From Paenibacillus sp. Soil787 (GTDB lineage: Bacteria > Bacillota > Bacilli > Paenibacillales > NBRC-103111), in the NCBI RefSeq assembly GCF_001429545.1, contig NZ_LMSP01000009.1, positions 87,725 through 126,680 on the forward strand: 38,956 nucleotides of DNA, in the 5' to 3' direction. The first letter of the stretch is position 1, and each line of letters begins with the position of its first letter. Positions 25,263 to 33,546 of this stretch are shown here, one piece after another. The notes beneath the pieces are model-generated. The model was not told the DNA's origin. It searched no databases and saw only the letters and a program-made list of their open reading frames with translations. The position numbers and the translations under genes were made by a program.

Positions 25263-25517
25263 TTCAGGATTAAGCGATTTAGGAACAGTATTTAGTTGAT
25301 GAATTGAATAATACTCTCATATGTAAATAATGTAAAATTTGTTTTTATATGAATTGGTGGCAATATGAATAGAATAAATATTGTGAAGGCGCATACATCC
25401 ACATCTTTCTTTTATTATCTAATGTTATCTCTGGAATTCTCTATATTTCATGAAAAATAACACGTAATTCTTTGGAGGTGTGTTTAGTTTAATTTTCGTA
25501 ATCAATTACCATTTTAT

Positions 25518-25781
25518 TTAAGAACAACCCCTGCTTGAAAGGATTATCCAAAGATCGACCAATTGTTTGAAATTATCATGAGTGGAAGACTTGATGCGGT
25601 TTCTGAGTAGAAATATAGTCAACTTTTGAGAATAAGCATTAGACTCATCTACATATAAATCAAAATTACATCCTATTGCAACTAAACCATTATCTTTGGC
25701 TGCATTTATATCCGATAGTGGCCGATCCATCCTCAGAGTATCCAAGTATTTCCTACGCCTAAATACTTCAACGGATTTCAT
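25518..25781 (-). CDS. Possible 87-residue protein or gene fragment
   Basis: Not recognised. The product begins MKSVEVFRRRKYLDTLRM and includes AIGCNFDLYVDESNAYS. Composition is protein-like, but GAAGAAAGAG abuts the ATG and the frame could be the 3' remainder of a longer gene. It lies among other remnants between the riboswitch and the phosphoesterase gene. Confidence 0.35.
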   Translation of the reverse strand: MKSVEVFRRRKYLDTLRMDRPLSDINAAKDNGLVAIGCNFDLYVDESNAYSQKLTIFLLRNRIKSSTHDNFKQLVDLWIILSSRGCS

Positions 25782-25853
25782 CTCTTTCTTCGCAGAATTC
25801 TACCGTTTCTATATTAACATATATTGGAAGTATCCTGCCCGTTACTTGAATGG

Positions 25854-25909
25854 AACAAAAATAGGAGCTGCCGCGAGGCAAGCTCCTTCACTATCGTTCT
25901 GCGTTTAGC
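25854..25909 (-). terminator. Terminator-associated repeat, copy 2
   Basis: On the minus strand AGCTAAACGCAGAACG leads into GGAGCTTGCC-TCGC-GGCAGCTCC and TATTTTTG, a good intrinsic terminator. It is related to 15500-15556 and, like it, sits right after the stop codon of a remnant. Confidence 0.65.
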
Positions 25910-25999
25910 TTAATCAAGAACACTTAAAATTTGTTTTTTGTGATGATCATCATGTTCAGTAAATTCATGAATTATGTAAAGCAGAGAGTAGGAGGGCGT
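25910..25999 (-). pseudogene. C-terminal remnant, possibly of a DinB-like protein
   Basis: A minus-strand frame of about 30 codons reads PSYSLLYIIHEFTEHDDHH then KKQILSVLD and stop, followed by a terminator. His-rich HEFTEHDDHHKKQI is reminiscent of the last helix of DinB/YfiT metal-binding proteins (H..HH..QI). The rest of the gene is absent. Confidence 0.35.
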
Positions 26000-26153
26000 A
26001 CCAGGTTAACGCGATTATGAATCAATCATCTCATCGTTGCTTGGATTTTACGACCTGAGAGCGAGCTGCTGTCATGAATCGGTCAAATGATTTAAGTATA
26101 TTTGTTTACATCTGCAAATTTCACTAACGAACTCTATATTTCACTAACCATCT

Positions 26154-26457
26154 TTATTTTCCTTGATCAAATCTAACCTTTTTATCAGCAACAGTCACCT
26201 TCAAATGCATGAGCCCACTATGTTTATTTATTTTGATTGGTATCCCAACACTACCCAACAATTTTAATGCCTCATCTTGAGTTTTAGTCTTCGCTTCTGT
26301 TTTATCTGAGATCAACCGAACAACAACTCCACGTTTCTTGGCAGATTTGATTGCTTTTACAATATCGGGATACGTTATTATTAGTCATAGTATGGCATGG
26401 TAATAGCCTTTTCCGCAAATGCGACAAATACCAGTAAAATAAAACAAAAATCCCTCA
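26154..26457 (-). pseudogene. Decayed phospholipase-D-like nuclease gene
   Basis: The downstream part reads DIVKAIKSAKKRGVVVRLI, then GIPIKINKHSGLMHLKVTVAD, the HxK motif and context of secreted PLD-family nucleases. It stops soon after at KVRFDQGK. The upstream part, in another frame, looks like a signal peptide (FCFILLVFVAFAEKA) and ends at stops near 26395. So there is at least one frameshift, and the second half of the protein is missing. The rest of 26000-26907 shows no convincing gene. Confidence 0.6.
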
Positions 26458-26907
26458 CAAGCCAATTACGGCAAGATGGGGGAAGGAAAATTTTCCTGAG
26501 CTATTTTTTGGAGCCCATTTCAACTGTGATCTGCACAAGAAAAATACGATTAGGAAATTTCATAAAGTGACTTCGCTAATTTACATCAAATGGATGAACC
26601 AGTTTAAACTAAAAATTATTGTCCAAAACAATAAACTTAAAATAATACTGTTAAATAATCCTAATGCAGTGTTGGGACAATCACTCATAACATCCATCAT
26701 CACCCTTCACATGTTCATGCCCATATCATTCGTTGTAAGCACTTTCATTTGGTCCGTACTTTTATTGTATCTTTTTTGCTTTGTCTGATACGTTCCTATA
26801 AGTTAGAAATAGAAAAAGGACCCCTTTCGACAATTTAACAGGGAAAGGGATAATCCAAAATATAAAGAATATATATTAAATGAATTTTCTAAGAGGAGAA
26901 TGGTCGA

Positions 26908-27669
26908 GTGGTTTATTTGTCCCTAATGCTTCTAATACTCTTATTTTATATAAGTTTTATCTTACCTACACAATGGTTGAAAATTGAGCGGATTAAATAT
27001 CCTTTGGATTTAAAATTGAAAATCCTGCAGATTAGTGATTTGCATGTGGAACGATTAAGAATAAGCCCATCAAAAATTACAACACTTATTAATCGTGAGA
27101 AACCAAATTATATTTTTGTTACAGGTGATTTTACCAGACGTCGTAGTAGCCTTCCTAAACTAGAAAAATACTTAAGAGCTTTGGCTATCTGTAACATTCC
27201 AATTTACTGTGTTCTTGGAAACCATGATTATAAGCAAAAAAAAGTTCGGGATTTAATCAAACTACTAAAAAAATATGGTTTACATTTATTGAGGAATAAA
27301 TCGGTTCATTTAGATCAATTCGAATTGATCGGAATTGATGATTTTAATTCAGGCAAAAGCAACATAGAAACATCGTTTCAAACTGTTGATCACAGTAGAA
27401 CTAAAGTCGTTATTACCCACGATCCTAATATCGTTCTAAATTTAAACAAGCACTATGATTATTTAATGGCTGGACATCTGCATGGTAAACAATTTAATAT
27501 TCCATTTTTGTTTAGATTCAAAGACGCTGGTAAATTGCCAAGGATGGGGATATATAAGGGGCTCCATAAAAATCAATTCGGGACTTACTACATTTCTAAG
27601 GGGCTTGGCCAGACAGGTATTAATCTAAGATTTCTAGTCAGAAGTGAGGTAACGATTCACTACATATAA
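26908..27669 (+). CDS. Membrane-anchored metallophosphoesterase
   Basis: 253 residues from a GTG (GAGGAG nine bases upstream). An N-terminal hydrophobic anchor (LSLMLLILLFYISFILP) precedes a calcineurin-like fold with all metal motifs: SDLHVERL (D.H), TGDFTRR (GD), GNHDY, ITHDP and AGHLHGKQ (GH.H). It resembles the YkuE/YaeI group of phosphoesterases. Codons are AT-rich, and the gene sits alone between decayed sequences. Substrate unknown. Confidence 0.88.
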   Translation: MVYLSLMLLILLFYISFILPTQWLKIERIKYPLDLKLKILQISDLHVERLRISPSKITTLINREKPNYIFVTGDFTRRRSSLPKLEKYLRALAICNIPIYCVLGNHDYKQKKVRDLIKLLKKYGLHLLRNKSVHLDQFELIGIDDFNSGKSNIETSFQTVDHSRTKVVITHDPNIVLNLNKHYDYLMAGHLHGKQFNIPFLFRFKDAGKLPRMGIYKGLHKNQFGTYYISKGLGQTGINLRFLVRSEVTIHYI

Positions 27670-28210
27670 CACAAAGAAGATCCTCGCATACGGCTCCTCC
27701 ATGATTATCCTCTCTGGGGATGTTGATCATTGTACATGTCTACCCGTTTGTTCGGCCCCGGTTCTTCGCGCTTCTTGGCTCCCCGGCTTCTGTCTGAACA
27801 ACATGTATCTCTTCCACGTTCAGTAGCTTTTCTTCCACGGTTCCAGGCTTCGCACGATTCTCTCGCCTTTGGGTCAGAGTTCGCCCCGACAACTCGCGTG
27901 TCGGATCACTTGTTATACTTTTCCCCGAATCCAGTCCTCTTAACTCCCGAGACCTAGGGTGGTCCTTAGTCAATGCACTGCCAAGCGCACAAAAGAGAAG
28001 GTCTCATTGGAGACCTTCTCTTTACATCTAGTTCTAACCGATGGATACGACTCTCCCCGGTTCATTTGCCATTCCCGATACCATAAGAGCTTGCTGCAAA
28101 AGCAAAGCCAACAATCTGCGCATCGAGCCAATTCCGATCTTACTCATAACCAATATTCAAAGCAATTAGATGCAGGACTTCTGGTATGGATGTTGGATGA
28201 TTTCTCCTAA
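27670..28210. other. GC-rich unassigned stretch, possible mobile-element remnant
   Basis: No gene with a ribosome binding site. The segment 27680-27960 is richer in G and C than its flanks. Its minus strand contains GGAGCCGTATGCGAGG, a phrase resembling a conserved segment near reverse transcriptases in group II introns, but no RT motif or domain V is seen. The other notable item is the 14-bp palindrome at 27992-28023. Confidence 0.3.
27992..28023. terminator. Perfect 14-bp stem-loop
   Basis: AAAGAGAAGGTCTC (27992-28005) pairs with GAGACCTTCTCTTT (28010-28023) around ATTG. The outer T and A runs make it a possible bidirectional terminator. Confidence 0.6.
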
Positions 28211-28270
28211 CATAGTCAGTTCCCCTTTTAACCATTAATGTTCATTATAATTCATGGTTTAGTTTCCTAA

Positions 28271-28340
28271 AAAGAACGAAATATAGTGATATCAGGAGAA
28301 ATTGTAAGATAAAACCCACATTTCGTTCTCTGTAGAGAAC
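28271..28340 (+). promoter_or_regulatory. SinR-like operator boxes upstream of the matrix operon
   Basis: SinR of B. subtilis recognises GTTCTYT. Here AAAGAAC (28271-28277) is a perfect inverse copy, and 28325-28340 is a perfect palindrome GTTCTCT-GT-AGAGAAC made of two facing boxes. They lie 115-185 bp upstream of the first gene of the operon, whose other end faces a sinR gene. The core promoter is not certain; a TATACT lies at about 28382. Confidence 0.7.
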
Positions 28341-28454
28341 ATTTGGCTTTAAATGAGGTTTTATTTAGGGAGAATATTCCTATATACTCAACCTTGTGAT
28401 TGATTCTTAATAACGAACGACAATGATAAACGGTGGTAGAAAGGAGCTTTCAGA

Positions 28455-29501
28455 ATGCGAACTAGCCGTTTAAAACAATTAAGAAAAAAACGTCGTAAAG
28501 GTTTTATTCGGTTAATTCGGTTCATTTCCATTTTCCCTTTTAGTGCCGCATTTTCTCTATCATTAATAACCACACCCTCATATGCCGTAATGAGGAGTCA
28601 GGCTCAAGTAAATACAGGCCATTTTTCTTCAGCCTTTGTGTTTCCTCAAACGGTACAGGACATGGCTAACAAGGTCAAAGGTAATACCGATCATGCATCA
28701 GAGCAGGTTCAGAGTCTACAGGCTCTTTTAATATCCCTGCCGAAAGAAAAAAACCAACAAAGTCCTCTACTTTTTATGCAAATTCAACAATTATCAGTTA
28801 GCGCCAAAAATTCGTTGGATGAAGCAGCAGCTTTATATTCTGAACTTGAACAATACGCAATAAGGGCTCAAACAGAGTTGGATAGTATGCAATCCCTTTA
28901 TAACCAACTAAAGAAAAAGCCTTTGGTAGACCAAACTCAACTAATTGATGCTCAAACCAATCTTCAGTCCGTACAGAGGGTAAATACTTACGTGCAAATT
29001 GCCTATATGCAAGCAAAGCCAGCAATCGATATGGTGTATCAGTTGTATGAAACACTTCTTAGTTCAAATGGGAACAAGTTACAACCGACGGTTTCTCGGT
29101 CTGTATACGGATCAAGCGTTACGGGAGATATATATGATCAGGATACGACAATAACAAAAAATGTATACGAAGTGAATGTTACTGATGCCGTCTATGCAAA
29201 ACAAACAATTTCCCAGTCTGTTTACGATACAAGCGTTGCTTCATCGGTTTATGGAACTCAAACGGTTACTTACTCTACCTACGGTAAAGAAGGGGCTTAT
29301 TTCCTTCATATAACTACTCCAAATGAGTCTACAAGTATGATCTCTCCTGCATCAAAATCTGATCCTGTTCCGTCGATTCCAGCAGAAGCCTCTAATGTCA
29401 CAACAAGTAGTAATACACCCTATGGGGGTAGAAAGAAAGAATTTCAAAATGGTATAACGATCAAAATTGGAAGACAGGATCCACCAAACAAATATCTGTA
29501 A
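28455..29501 (+). CDS. Secreted protein with coiled coil and Tyr-spaced repeat, first gene of the matrix operon
   Basis: 348 residues; AAGGAG lies eight bases before ATG. Very basic N-terminus (RTSRLKQLRKKRRKG) then a hydrophobic segment ending near TPSYA: a signal peptide. Residues 60-200 look helical (many Gln, Leu, Ala heptads). Residues 218-276 contain three imperfect 19-20 residue repeats with Tyr at 218, 227, 238, 247, 257, 266 and 276 and alternating V/T/S, likely a beta-rich fold. It takes the place of tapA in the B. subtilis tapA-sipW-tasA operon but I see no TapA similarity. Likely a matrix or fibre-assembly protein processed by the signal peptidase encoded next. Confidence 0.75.
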   Translation: MRTSRLKQLRKKRRKGFIRLIRFISIFPFSAAFSLSLITTPSYAVMRSQAQVNTGHFSSAFVFPQTVQDMANKVKGNTDHASEQVQSLQALLISLPKEKNQQSPLLFMQIQQLSVSAKNSLDEAAALYSELEQYAIRAQTELDSMQSLYNQLKKKPLVDQTQLIDAQTNLQSVQRVNTYVQIAYMQAKPAIDMVYQLYETLLSSNGNKLQPTVSRSVYGSSVTGDIYDQDTTITKNVYEVNVTDAVYAKQTISQSVYDTSVASSVYGTQTVTYSTYGKEGAYFLHITTPNESTSMISPASKSDPVPSIPAEASNVTTSSNTPYGGRKKEFQNGITIKIGRQDPPNKYL

Positions 29502-29513
29502 GGAGTGTATTTC

Positions 29514-30086
29514 ATGAAGTTCAAGAAAATTATTAACTGGACTCTCAACACCATCCTGGCGTTAGCTATGGCAATCACCCTATTTTCAGTCATCACATCA
29601 AAGTTAAATGGCGGTAAGCCAAAGATTGCCGGATATGAGATTATGACGGTTCTTTCTGGATCCATGGAGCCTGGTATCCACACCGGATCAGTGATTGCAA
29701 TCAAACCAGATATAGACAAAAACAGCTTAACTCAAGGCGATGTTATTACATACCGATCCTTAGAAAATCCAGACATGCTCATCACCCACCGGATAAAAGA
29801 AGTTCAAAAATCCAGTAATAATGTGCAATACATCACTAAAGGTGATGCCAATGATGTAGAAGATGCCAATCCCATCCCGGCGGGCTATATTGTAGGCCAA
29901 TATGTTGGGTTTACCATTCCGTACTTTGGATATATCTCCGATTTTGTGAAATCAAAAGTAGGCATCATCGCATTGCTGATTGTACCTGGAGCCCTCCTTG
30001 TTCTCTGGCAAGTATTCGGAATGTGGAAAATGATATCCAGAATGGATGAGAAACCTGATGCACATGAAGAAGCTGTTAAATCTTAA
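29514..30086 (+). CDS. sipW: SipW-type signal peptidase I
   Basis: 190 residues from the ATG at 29514 (AAGGAG eight bases upstream; the GTG at 29505 lies on that site). The catalytic Ser is in VLSGSMEPGI and the usual Lys is replaced by His in LITHRI: the ER-type Ser/His dyad of SipW. GDANDVEDANPIP is also typical. Membrane helices at the N-terminus and near the C-terminus (IIALLIVPGALLVLWQVFGM). SipW processes TapA and TasA-type proteins for biofilm fibres; here the substrates flank it. Confidence 0.93.
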   Translation: MKFKKIINWTLNTILALAMAITLFSVITSKLNGGKPKIAGYEIMTVLSGSMEPGIHTGSVIAIKPDIDKNSLTQGDVITYRSLENPDMLITHRIKEVQKSSNNVQYITKGDANDVEDANPIPAGYIVGQYVGFTIPYFGYISDFVKSKVGIIALLIVPGALLVLWQVFGMWKMISRMDEKPDAHEEAVKS

Positions 30087-30159
30087 CTTGTTTGAAATCG
30101 TTCTCTATATAAAAGAGATGATTCAAAATAAAAACCAATATCAAGGAGGAAGTAGAACT

Positions 30160-30684
30160 ATGGTGACAGGATTAAAGAAGAAACTCATAATGGCAATGGC
30201 AACAACCGCTTTGGGTGCAACTTTAATAGCAGGCGGAACATCGGCCTTGTTTACAGCTTCAGCAAGCAACACCAACAATAGCTTTACAGCAGGTACTGTA
30301 AAAATCACTCTCGATAAAGCGGATACTGTGGCGAAATACTTTAATATCTCGAATATCGCTCCTGGCGATTCTGGCAGCAGCCCCGTAGTTGTTACTAACA
30401 CCGGATCTCTGAATCTTCGCTATGATATCGCATCCACTTTAACCGGTGGTTTGGCAGCAGCTTACCCTGGCGACAACCATCCTTTGACTGTAAAAATTTA
30501 CTCTGACGCAGCTATGACACAAGAAATTGTTCCTGGAGACAACAACCGCGTACTGGCTCCAAATGGAGGAACCGAAACCTTGTATGTTAAATGGCAGTTA
30601 CCGCTGGATGCGGGTAACGCATATCAAAGTAAGAATGCTACATACTCTATCCAAGTCAATGCTGAGCAAACCAAAAACAACTAA
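30160..30684 (+). CDS. TasA/camelysin-like matrix protein
   Basis: 174 residues from the ATG at 30160 (AAGGAGG upstream; an earlier in-frame start lies inside sipW). Signal peptide with the family pattern ALGATLIAGGTSALFTASAS; then the SipW-dependent domain: NNSFTAGTVKITLDKAD, FNISNIAPGDSG, VVTNTGSLNLRYDI. This is the CalY/TasA fold. No cysteines. It should be secreted after SipW cleavage and polymerise into fibres. 73 bases after sipW, 23 before a paralogue. Confidence 0.9.
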   Translation: MVTGLKKKLIMAMATTALGATLIAGGTSALFTASASNTNNSFTAGTVKITLDKADTVAKYFNISNIAPGDSGSSPVVVTNTGSLNLRYDIASTLTGGLAAAYPGDNHPLTVKIYSDAAMTQEIVPGDNNRVLAPNGGTETLYVKWQLPLDAGNAYQSKNATYSIQVNAEQTKNN

Positions 30685-30707
30685 TAGGACCTTGGGAGGA
30701 TTAACAA

Positions 30708-31565
30708 ATGAAAACGATAAAAAGCAAAGTAACATCCATGCTCCTTATTACTGCGCTGGGTACAGCCCTAGTGGCAGGAGGTACGTCCGCTTTATTCACG
30801 GCTAATGCTTCGAACACAAACAATACTTTTGCTTCCGGATCTGTAAGCATTACTGCTGGGAATGCACCGGTTTTCTCTACAACGGATGTTGTTTTTAATA
30901 ATATGGCCCCTGGCGATGCTGGTACCAAAACAATTAGTGTGACAAATACAGGTTCTCTGGATGCATGGGTTCGCGTTAAAAAAATCACAACATCCGGTGC
31001 TTTGTTTAGCGGTGCAACTCCTCTTACACTAAACAACTTTGAAGTTTTCCAAATTCCTGCCGGGCAAAGCAAAGCTTTTACGATCAATTATGCTTTCAAG
31101 AAGGCAGCAGATAATACTTACCAAGGTACCAACGGCATAGCCAATATTGAGTTTGAAGCTGTACAAGTAAAAAACAATCCTAATCCATGGACACTTGCAA
31201 AAACAATTCCAGCTAACGCAAATGTTCTTGTAGGAACCATTAACGTTACTTCAAGCAGCCAAAACCTTGAATTGGATGTAAGCAGCTTGTTTTCACCAGA
31301 ACTTGGCTTGAATTGGCCTGATTTGAACATCACTAGCCCTTCAGGAGAAACTTTCGGATTTAATAGTCAGTATGTAAGTGGAATCGGCCTACAAGTAAAC
31401 ACAAGCAACAATTCCTCTACCAAAGTGACGTATACTGGATACGGATCTAATCCGGAAAAAATGAGTTTTGAAAATCCAATTGTCGGTACTTGGAAGGTCG
31501 AGGTCCATAACAGTGCTTCCGGAACTTCAACTGCCATTGTCAGCTCCAATCAGCAAATCCAATAA
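30708..31565 (+). CDS. TasA-like protein fused to a C-terminal beta domain
   Basis: 285 residues. The first 150 repeat the pattern of the preceding gene (ALGTALVAGGTSALFTANAS, NNTFASGSVSIT, FNNMAPGDAGTKTISVTNTG). From about residue 165 there is an extra domain: NVTSSSQNLELDVSSLF, LNITSPSGETFGFNSQ, and FENPIVGTWKVEVHNSAS. This is like the P-domain or pre-peptidase domains of secreted proteases (…NPxxGTWTVxV…). I know of no standard TasA with this tail. Possibly a capping or anchoring subunit. A strong hairpin follows the stop. Confidence 0.85.
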   Translation: MKTIKSKVTSMLLITALGTALVAGGTSALFTANASNTNNTFASGSVSITAGNAPVFSTTDVVFNNMAPGDAGTKTISVTNTGSLDAWVRVKKITTSGALFSGATPLTLNNFEVFQIPAGQSKAFTINYAFKKAADNTYQGTNGIANIEFEAVQVKNNPNPWTLAKTIPANANVLVGTINVTSSSQNLELDVSSLFSPELGLNWPDLNITSPSGETFGFNSQYVSGIGLQVNTSNNSSTKVTYTGYGSNPEKMSFENPIVGTWKVEVHNSASGTSTAIVSSNQQIQ

Positions 31566-31578
31566 ATATATAAACAAC

Positions 31579-31607
31579 CCAAACACCGCGGTATCCGCGG
31601 TGTTTGG
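31579..31607 (+). terminator. 13-bp hairpin closing the matrix operon
   Basis: CCAAACACCGCGG (31579-31591) pairs perfectly with CCGCGGTGTTTGG (31595-31607). There is no T run, so it may also act as an mRNA-stabilising 3' end. Confidence 0.7.
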
Positions 31608-31645
31608 TATATAATCAATTAACTCATGGAGCGTTTAAATTATGA

Positions 31646-31978
31646 TCAATCCTTATTCTCTATTTTCCATTTATTAAACTCTAAAAACTCTTGAAATTGT
31701 TCTTTACTTACACCAGATGCCATCGCTTCTCTTATTAAGCTGAACCACTGCTTGTCTATTTCTTCTTCCTCCTGAGCAGGAGCCTTGTCATGTAATATGT
31801 CATCGATAGTGACCTCTAGAGCATCCGCTACTTTTTCAAGCAACTGAATGGAAGGGTTAGCCTTAGTGCCCTTTTCCAATTTGCTTATATAGGACTTGGC
31901 TACTCCAGAACGTTCGGCAAGTTCGGATATAGATATTTTTTTTTCTAAACGCAATTTATTTATACGTTGTCCGATCAT
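31646..31978 (-). CDS. sinR: SinR-like repressor
   Basis: 110 residues from the ATG at 31978 (GAGGG upstream). N-terminal helix-turn-helix (RINKLRLEKKISISELAERS, GVAKSYISKLEKGTKANPS) and a C-terminal SinR dimerisation helix pair (EIDKQWFSLIREAMASGVSK, EQFQEFLEFNKW). SinR represses biofilm-matrix operons. Here it converges with the matrix operon, and matching operator boxes lie upstream of that operon. Confidence 0.92.
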   Translation of the reverse strand: MIGQRINKLRLEKKISISELAERSGVAKSYISKLEKGTKANPSIQLLEKVADALEVTIDDILHDKAPAQEEEEIDKQWFSLIREAMASGVSKEQFQEFLEFNKWKIENKD

Positions 31979-32046
31979 AGCATCTATCCCTCTTATTAAA
32001 ATTATAACCATATTATAACAGATTTCTTTAGTAGGAACATAAAACC

Positions 32047-32085
32047 AAAAAATACCGGATTCAAATTTGAAGTCAGGTATTTTTT
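32047..32085 (-). terminator. Terminator between sinI and sinR
   Basis: AAAAAATACC pairs with GGTATTTTTT, with a second stem inside (TTCAAATTTGAA). It lies just downstream of sinI and upstream of sinR on the same strand, so the two may be partly uncoupled. Confidence 0.75.
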
Positions 32086-32117
32086 CGTTTTTTTCATTTA
32101 GTCAATCTTTCTGCTAA

Positions 32118-32267
32118 TCATTCTTTTTCTTTTAAGCATTGTTGTTTATTTACTTCATTTAAAAATAAACGAACTTCTTCAATTGTAATTCCCATGCTTC
32201 GTGCATTCATTATCAACTCTATCCATTCATTGTCAAGCTCTACAATTTCCTGCATCTTTTGTGTCAT
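32118..32267 (-). CDS. sinI: SinI-like antirepressor
   Basis: 49-residue protein. It reads IVELDNEWIELIMNARSMG then ITIEEVRLFLNEVNK, the SinI pattern (ELDxEWxxLxxxAxxxxIxxEEIRxFL), which mimics the SinR dimerisation helices and dislodges SinR. GGGAGG lies 12-13 bases before ATG, a long spacing. Located just upstream of sinR on the same strand, as in B. subtilis. 32268-32614 shows no other gene. Confidence 0.88.
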   Translation of the reverse strand: MTQKMQEIVELDNEWIELIMNARSMGITIEEVRLFLNEVNKQQCLKEKE

Positions 32268-32614
32268 TATCGAATAAAGACCTCCCAAGCCATATAGGCA
32301 ATCCAGCCGTCATAGTAAACAAATTTTGATTAAATCGAATCTGGGTAACGAACTTTTGCAAACGCTTGCAAAGACCTCGAGATTTGGATGACTTTTATGT
32401 ATGGGATTATTTTACTAAGAAATGAAGAAATTGTATGTCAATTCATGTTAGAGGAATATAAAAAAAAATTTATATTTAGTAATGATCACCCTCTATTGAC
32501 AACCACTACATATATTCCTCGCTACCTGATAAGTCAGGTCACGTACCGAAGCACTAACAACATACATACTGAAAGCGATTAGATTTTAGTGAGCCGTGTT
32601 GGGAACACTAATAT

Positions 32615-32653
32615 AAAAAAACCCACCAGCTATTCACAGCTAAAGTGGGGTTT
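32615..32653 (-). terminator. Terminator overlapping the end of a small ORF
   Basis: On the minus strand AACCCCACTTTAGCTG folds with the later CAGCTGGTGGGTT-type arm, followed by seven T. The stem covers the last codons of the 47-residue ORF. Confidence 0.75.
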
Positions 32654-32773
32654 ACTTTTTAAATTTATATGAGGCAAAAGATTTTCACTTGCTTTCCACT
32701 TTTCGTAGCTTTCAAGATCGAGTCCCACCTGTGTAAGAATCTCGTATACGTCTAGTTCTCTCCTATTCAACAT
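32630..32773 (-). CDS. Possible 47-residue protein with its own terminator
   Basis: Begins MLNRRELDVYEILTQVGL and ends KSKPHFSCE. Soluble and acidic-helical, no family recognised. GGAAGG lies 11-14 bases before ATG. A terminator overlaps its end, and no other minus-strand gene is near to explain that terminator, which supports a dedicated transcript. 32774-33176 shows no further gene. Confidence 0.45.
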   Translation of the reverse strand: MLNRRELDVYEILTQVGLDLESYEKWKASENLLPHINLKSKPHFSCE

Positions 32774-33176
32774 ATAGAATCCATCCTTCCGATTAGGATG
32801 TTCGGTTGCACTACTCGCTCCTTTGAATCCAAGTGCCCAGTTAAAGATTCAATATCATCGCTCACATTCTTTTTCTTTTTTGTATTTTATATATTACATT
32901 TTATCGGATTAATAGATAAAAAGTCGATAGCTTAAATTGTCGATTTGGCTCGATAACACCAAAGAAATGATAAACATTATCCCATTTTTATCATCATAAG
33001 TGGAAAGTTGAGAAGTTGAAAGCTGGCGAGCTTTGGAAAGGGCAAGAAAATCAAGTAGGGCGGCTGCGGATAAACTAGAAAAAACTAAATCCTCGTTTAA
33101 ATAATTCGTCAACAGTTCGTCAACAAAGGTGATTTATGAAGCTGTACTACCGCATTCATTCCATCTGTTATAAAAC

Positions 33177-33203
33177 AGAAAAACCCTTAACTAGTAAGGG
33201 TTT
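33177..33203 (-). terminator. Terminator after the Leu-Glu tRNA pair
   Basis: Minus strand: AAACCCTTA-CTAG-TTAAGGGTTTTT. It closes the tRNA transcript. Confidence 0.85.
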
Positions 33204-33222
33204 CCTGCGTGTAAAACTGGGA

Positions 33223-33304
33223 TGCGGTCGGGGGGATTTGAACCCCCACGCCTTGTGAGCGCCACCCCCTCAAGATGGTGTGTCTGCCGTTCCACCACGA
33301 CCGC
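33223..33304 (-). tRNA. tRNA-Leu (GAG)
   Basis: Cloverleaf on the minus strand: acceptor GCGGTCG with CGACCGC, anticodon stem CCATC/GGTGG around TTGAGGG giving anticodon GAG, a long variable arm as in class II tRNAs, and T arm GGGGGTTCAAATCCCCC. CCA not encoded. Confidence 0.95.
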
Positions 33305-33323
33305 GAGGTATGAAAGTAAAGAA

Positions 33324-33395
33324 TGACCCGTAGGGGACTCGAACCCCTGTTACCTCCGTGAAAGGGAGGTGTCTTAACCACTTGACCAACGGGCC
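33324..33395 (-). tRNA. tRNA-Glu (TTC)
   Basis: Acceptor GGCCCGT with ACGGGTC, anticodon stem CCTCC/GGAGG around CTTTCAC (anticodon TTC), T arm CAGGGGTTCGAGTCCCCTA. CCA not encoded. Co-transcribed with the Leu gene, 19 bases apart. Confidence 0.96.
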
Positions 33396-33546
33396 ACGAA
33401 TGTCTGTAAGCTTTTGCAGCCCATTTTGACGACATTTGTAATTATAATAGATTCTGTCTTCGTTGACAAGCACAAAATCTGGAATGCTCACGGGCAAATA
33501 TGGTATGCTGAGACCAATTCAAACATACTCGAGGTGCTTGTCATTC

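Noticed and set aside
26567..26788. 73-codon AT-rich frame before the phosphoesterase gene
   Set aside because: No RBS and low-complexity hydrophobic composition expected by chance in AT-rich DNA.
27740..27973. 77-codon minus-strand frame, Arg/Glu-rich
   Set aside because: No RBS or conserved motif; probably reflects the GC-rich composition of a mobile-element remnant.
32388..32582. 64-codon plus-strand frame
   Set aside because: No RBS, low complexity, no neighbours that make sense of it.
32909..33112. 67-codon minus-strand frame upstream of the tRNA pair
   Set aside because: No RBS and no recognisable features; direct GTCAACA repeats near 33108-33125 were considered as an attachment site but no integrase or matching copy is visible.
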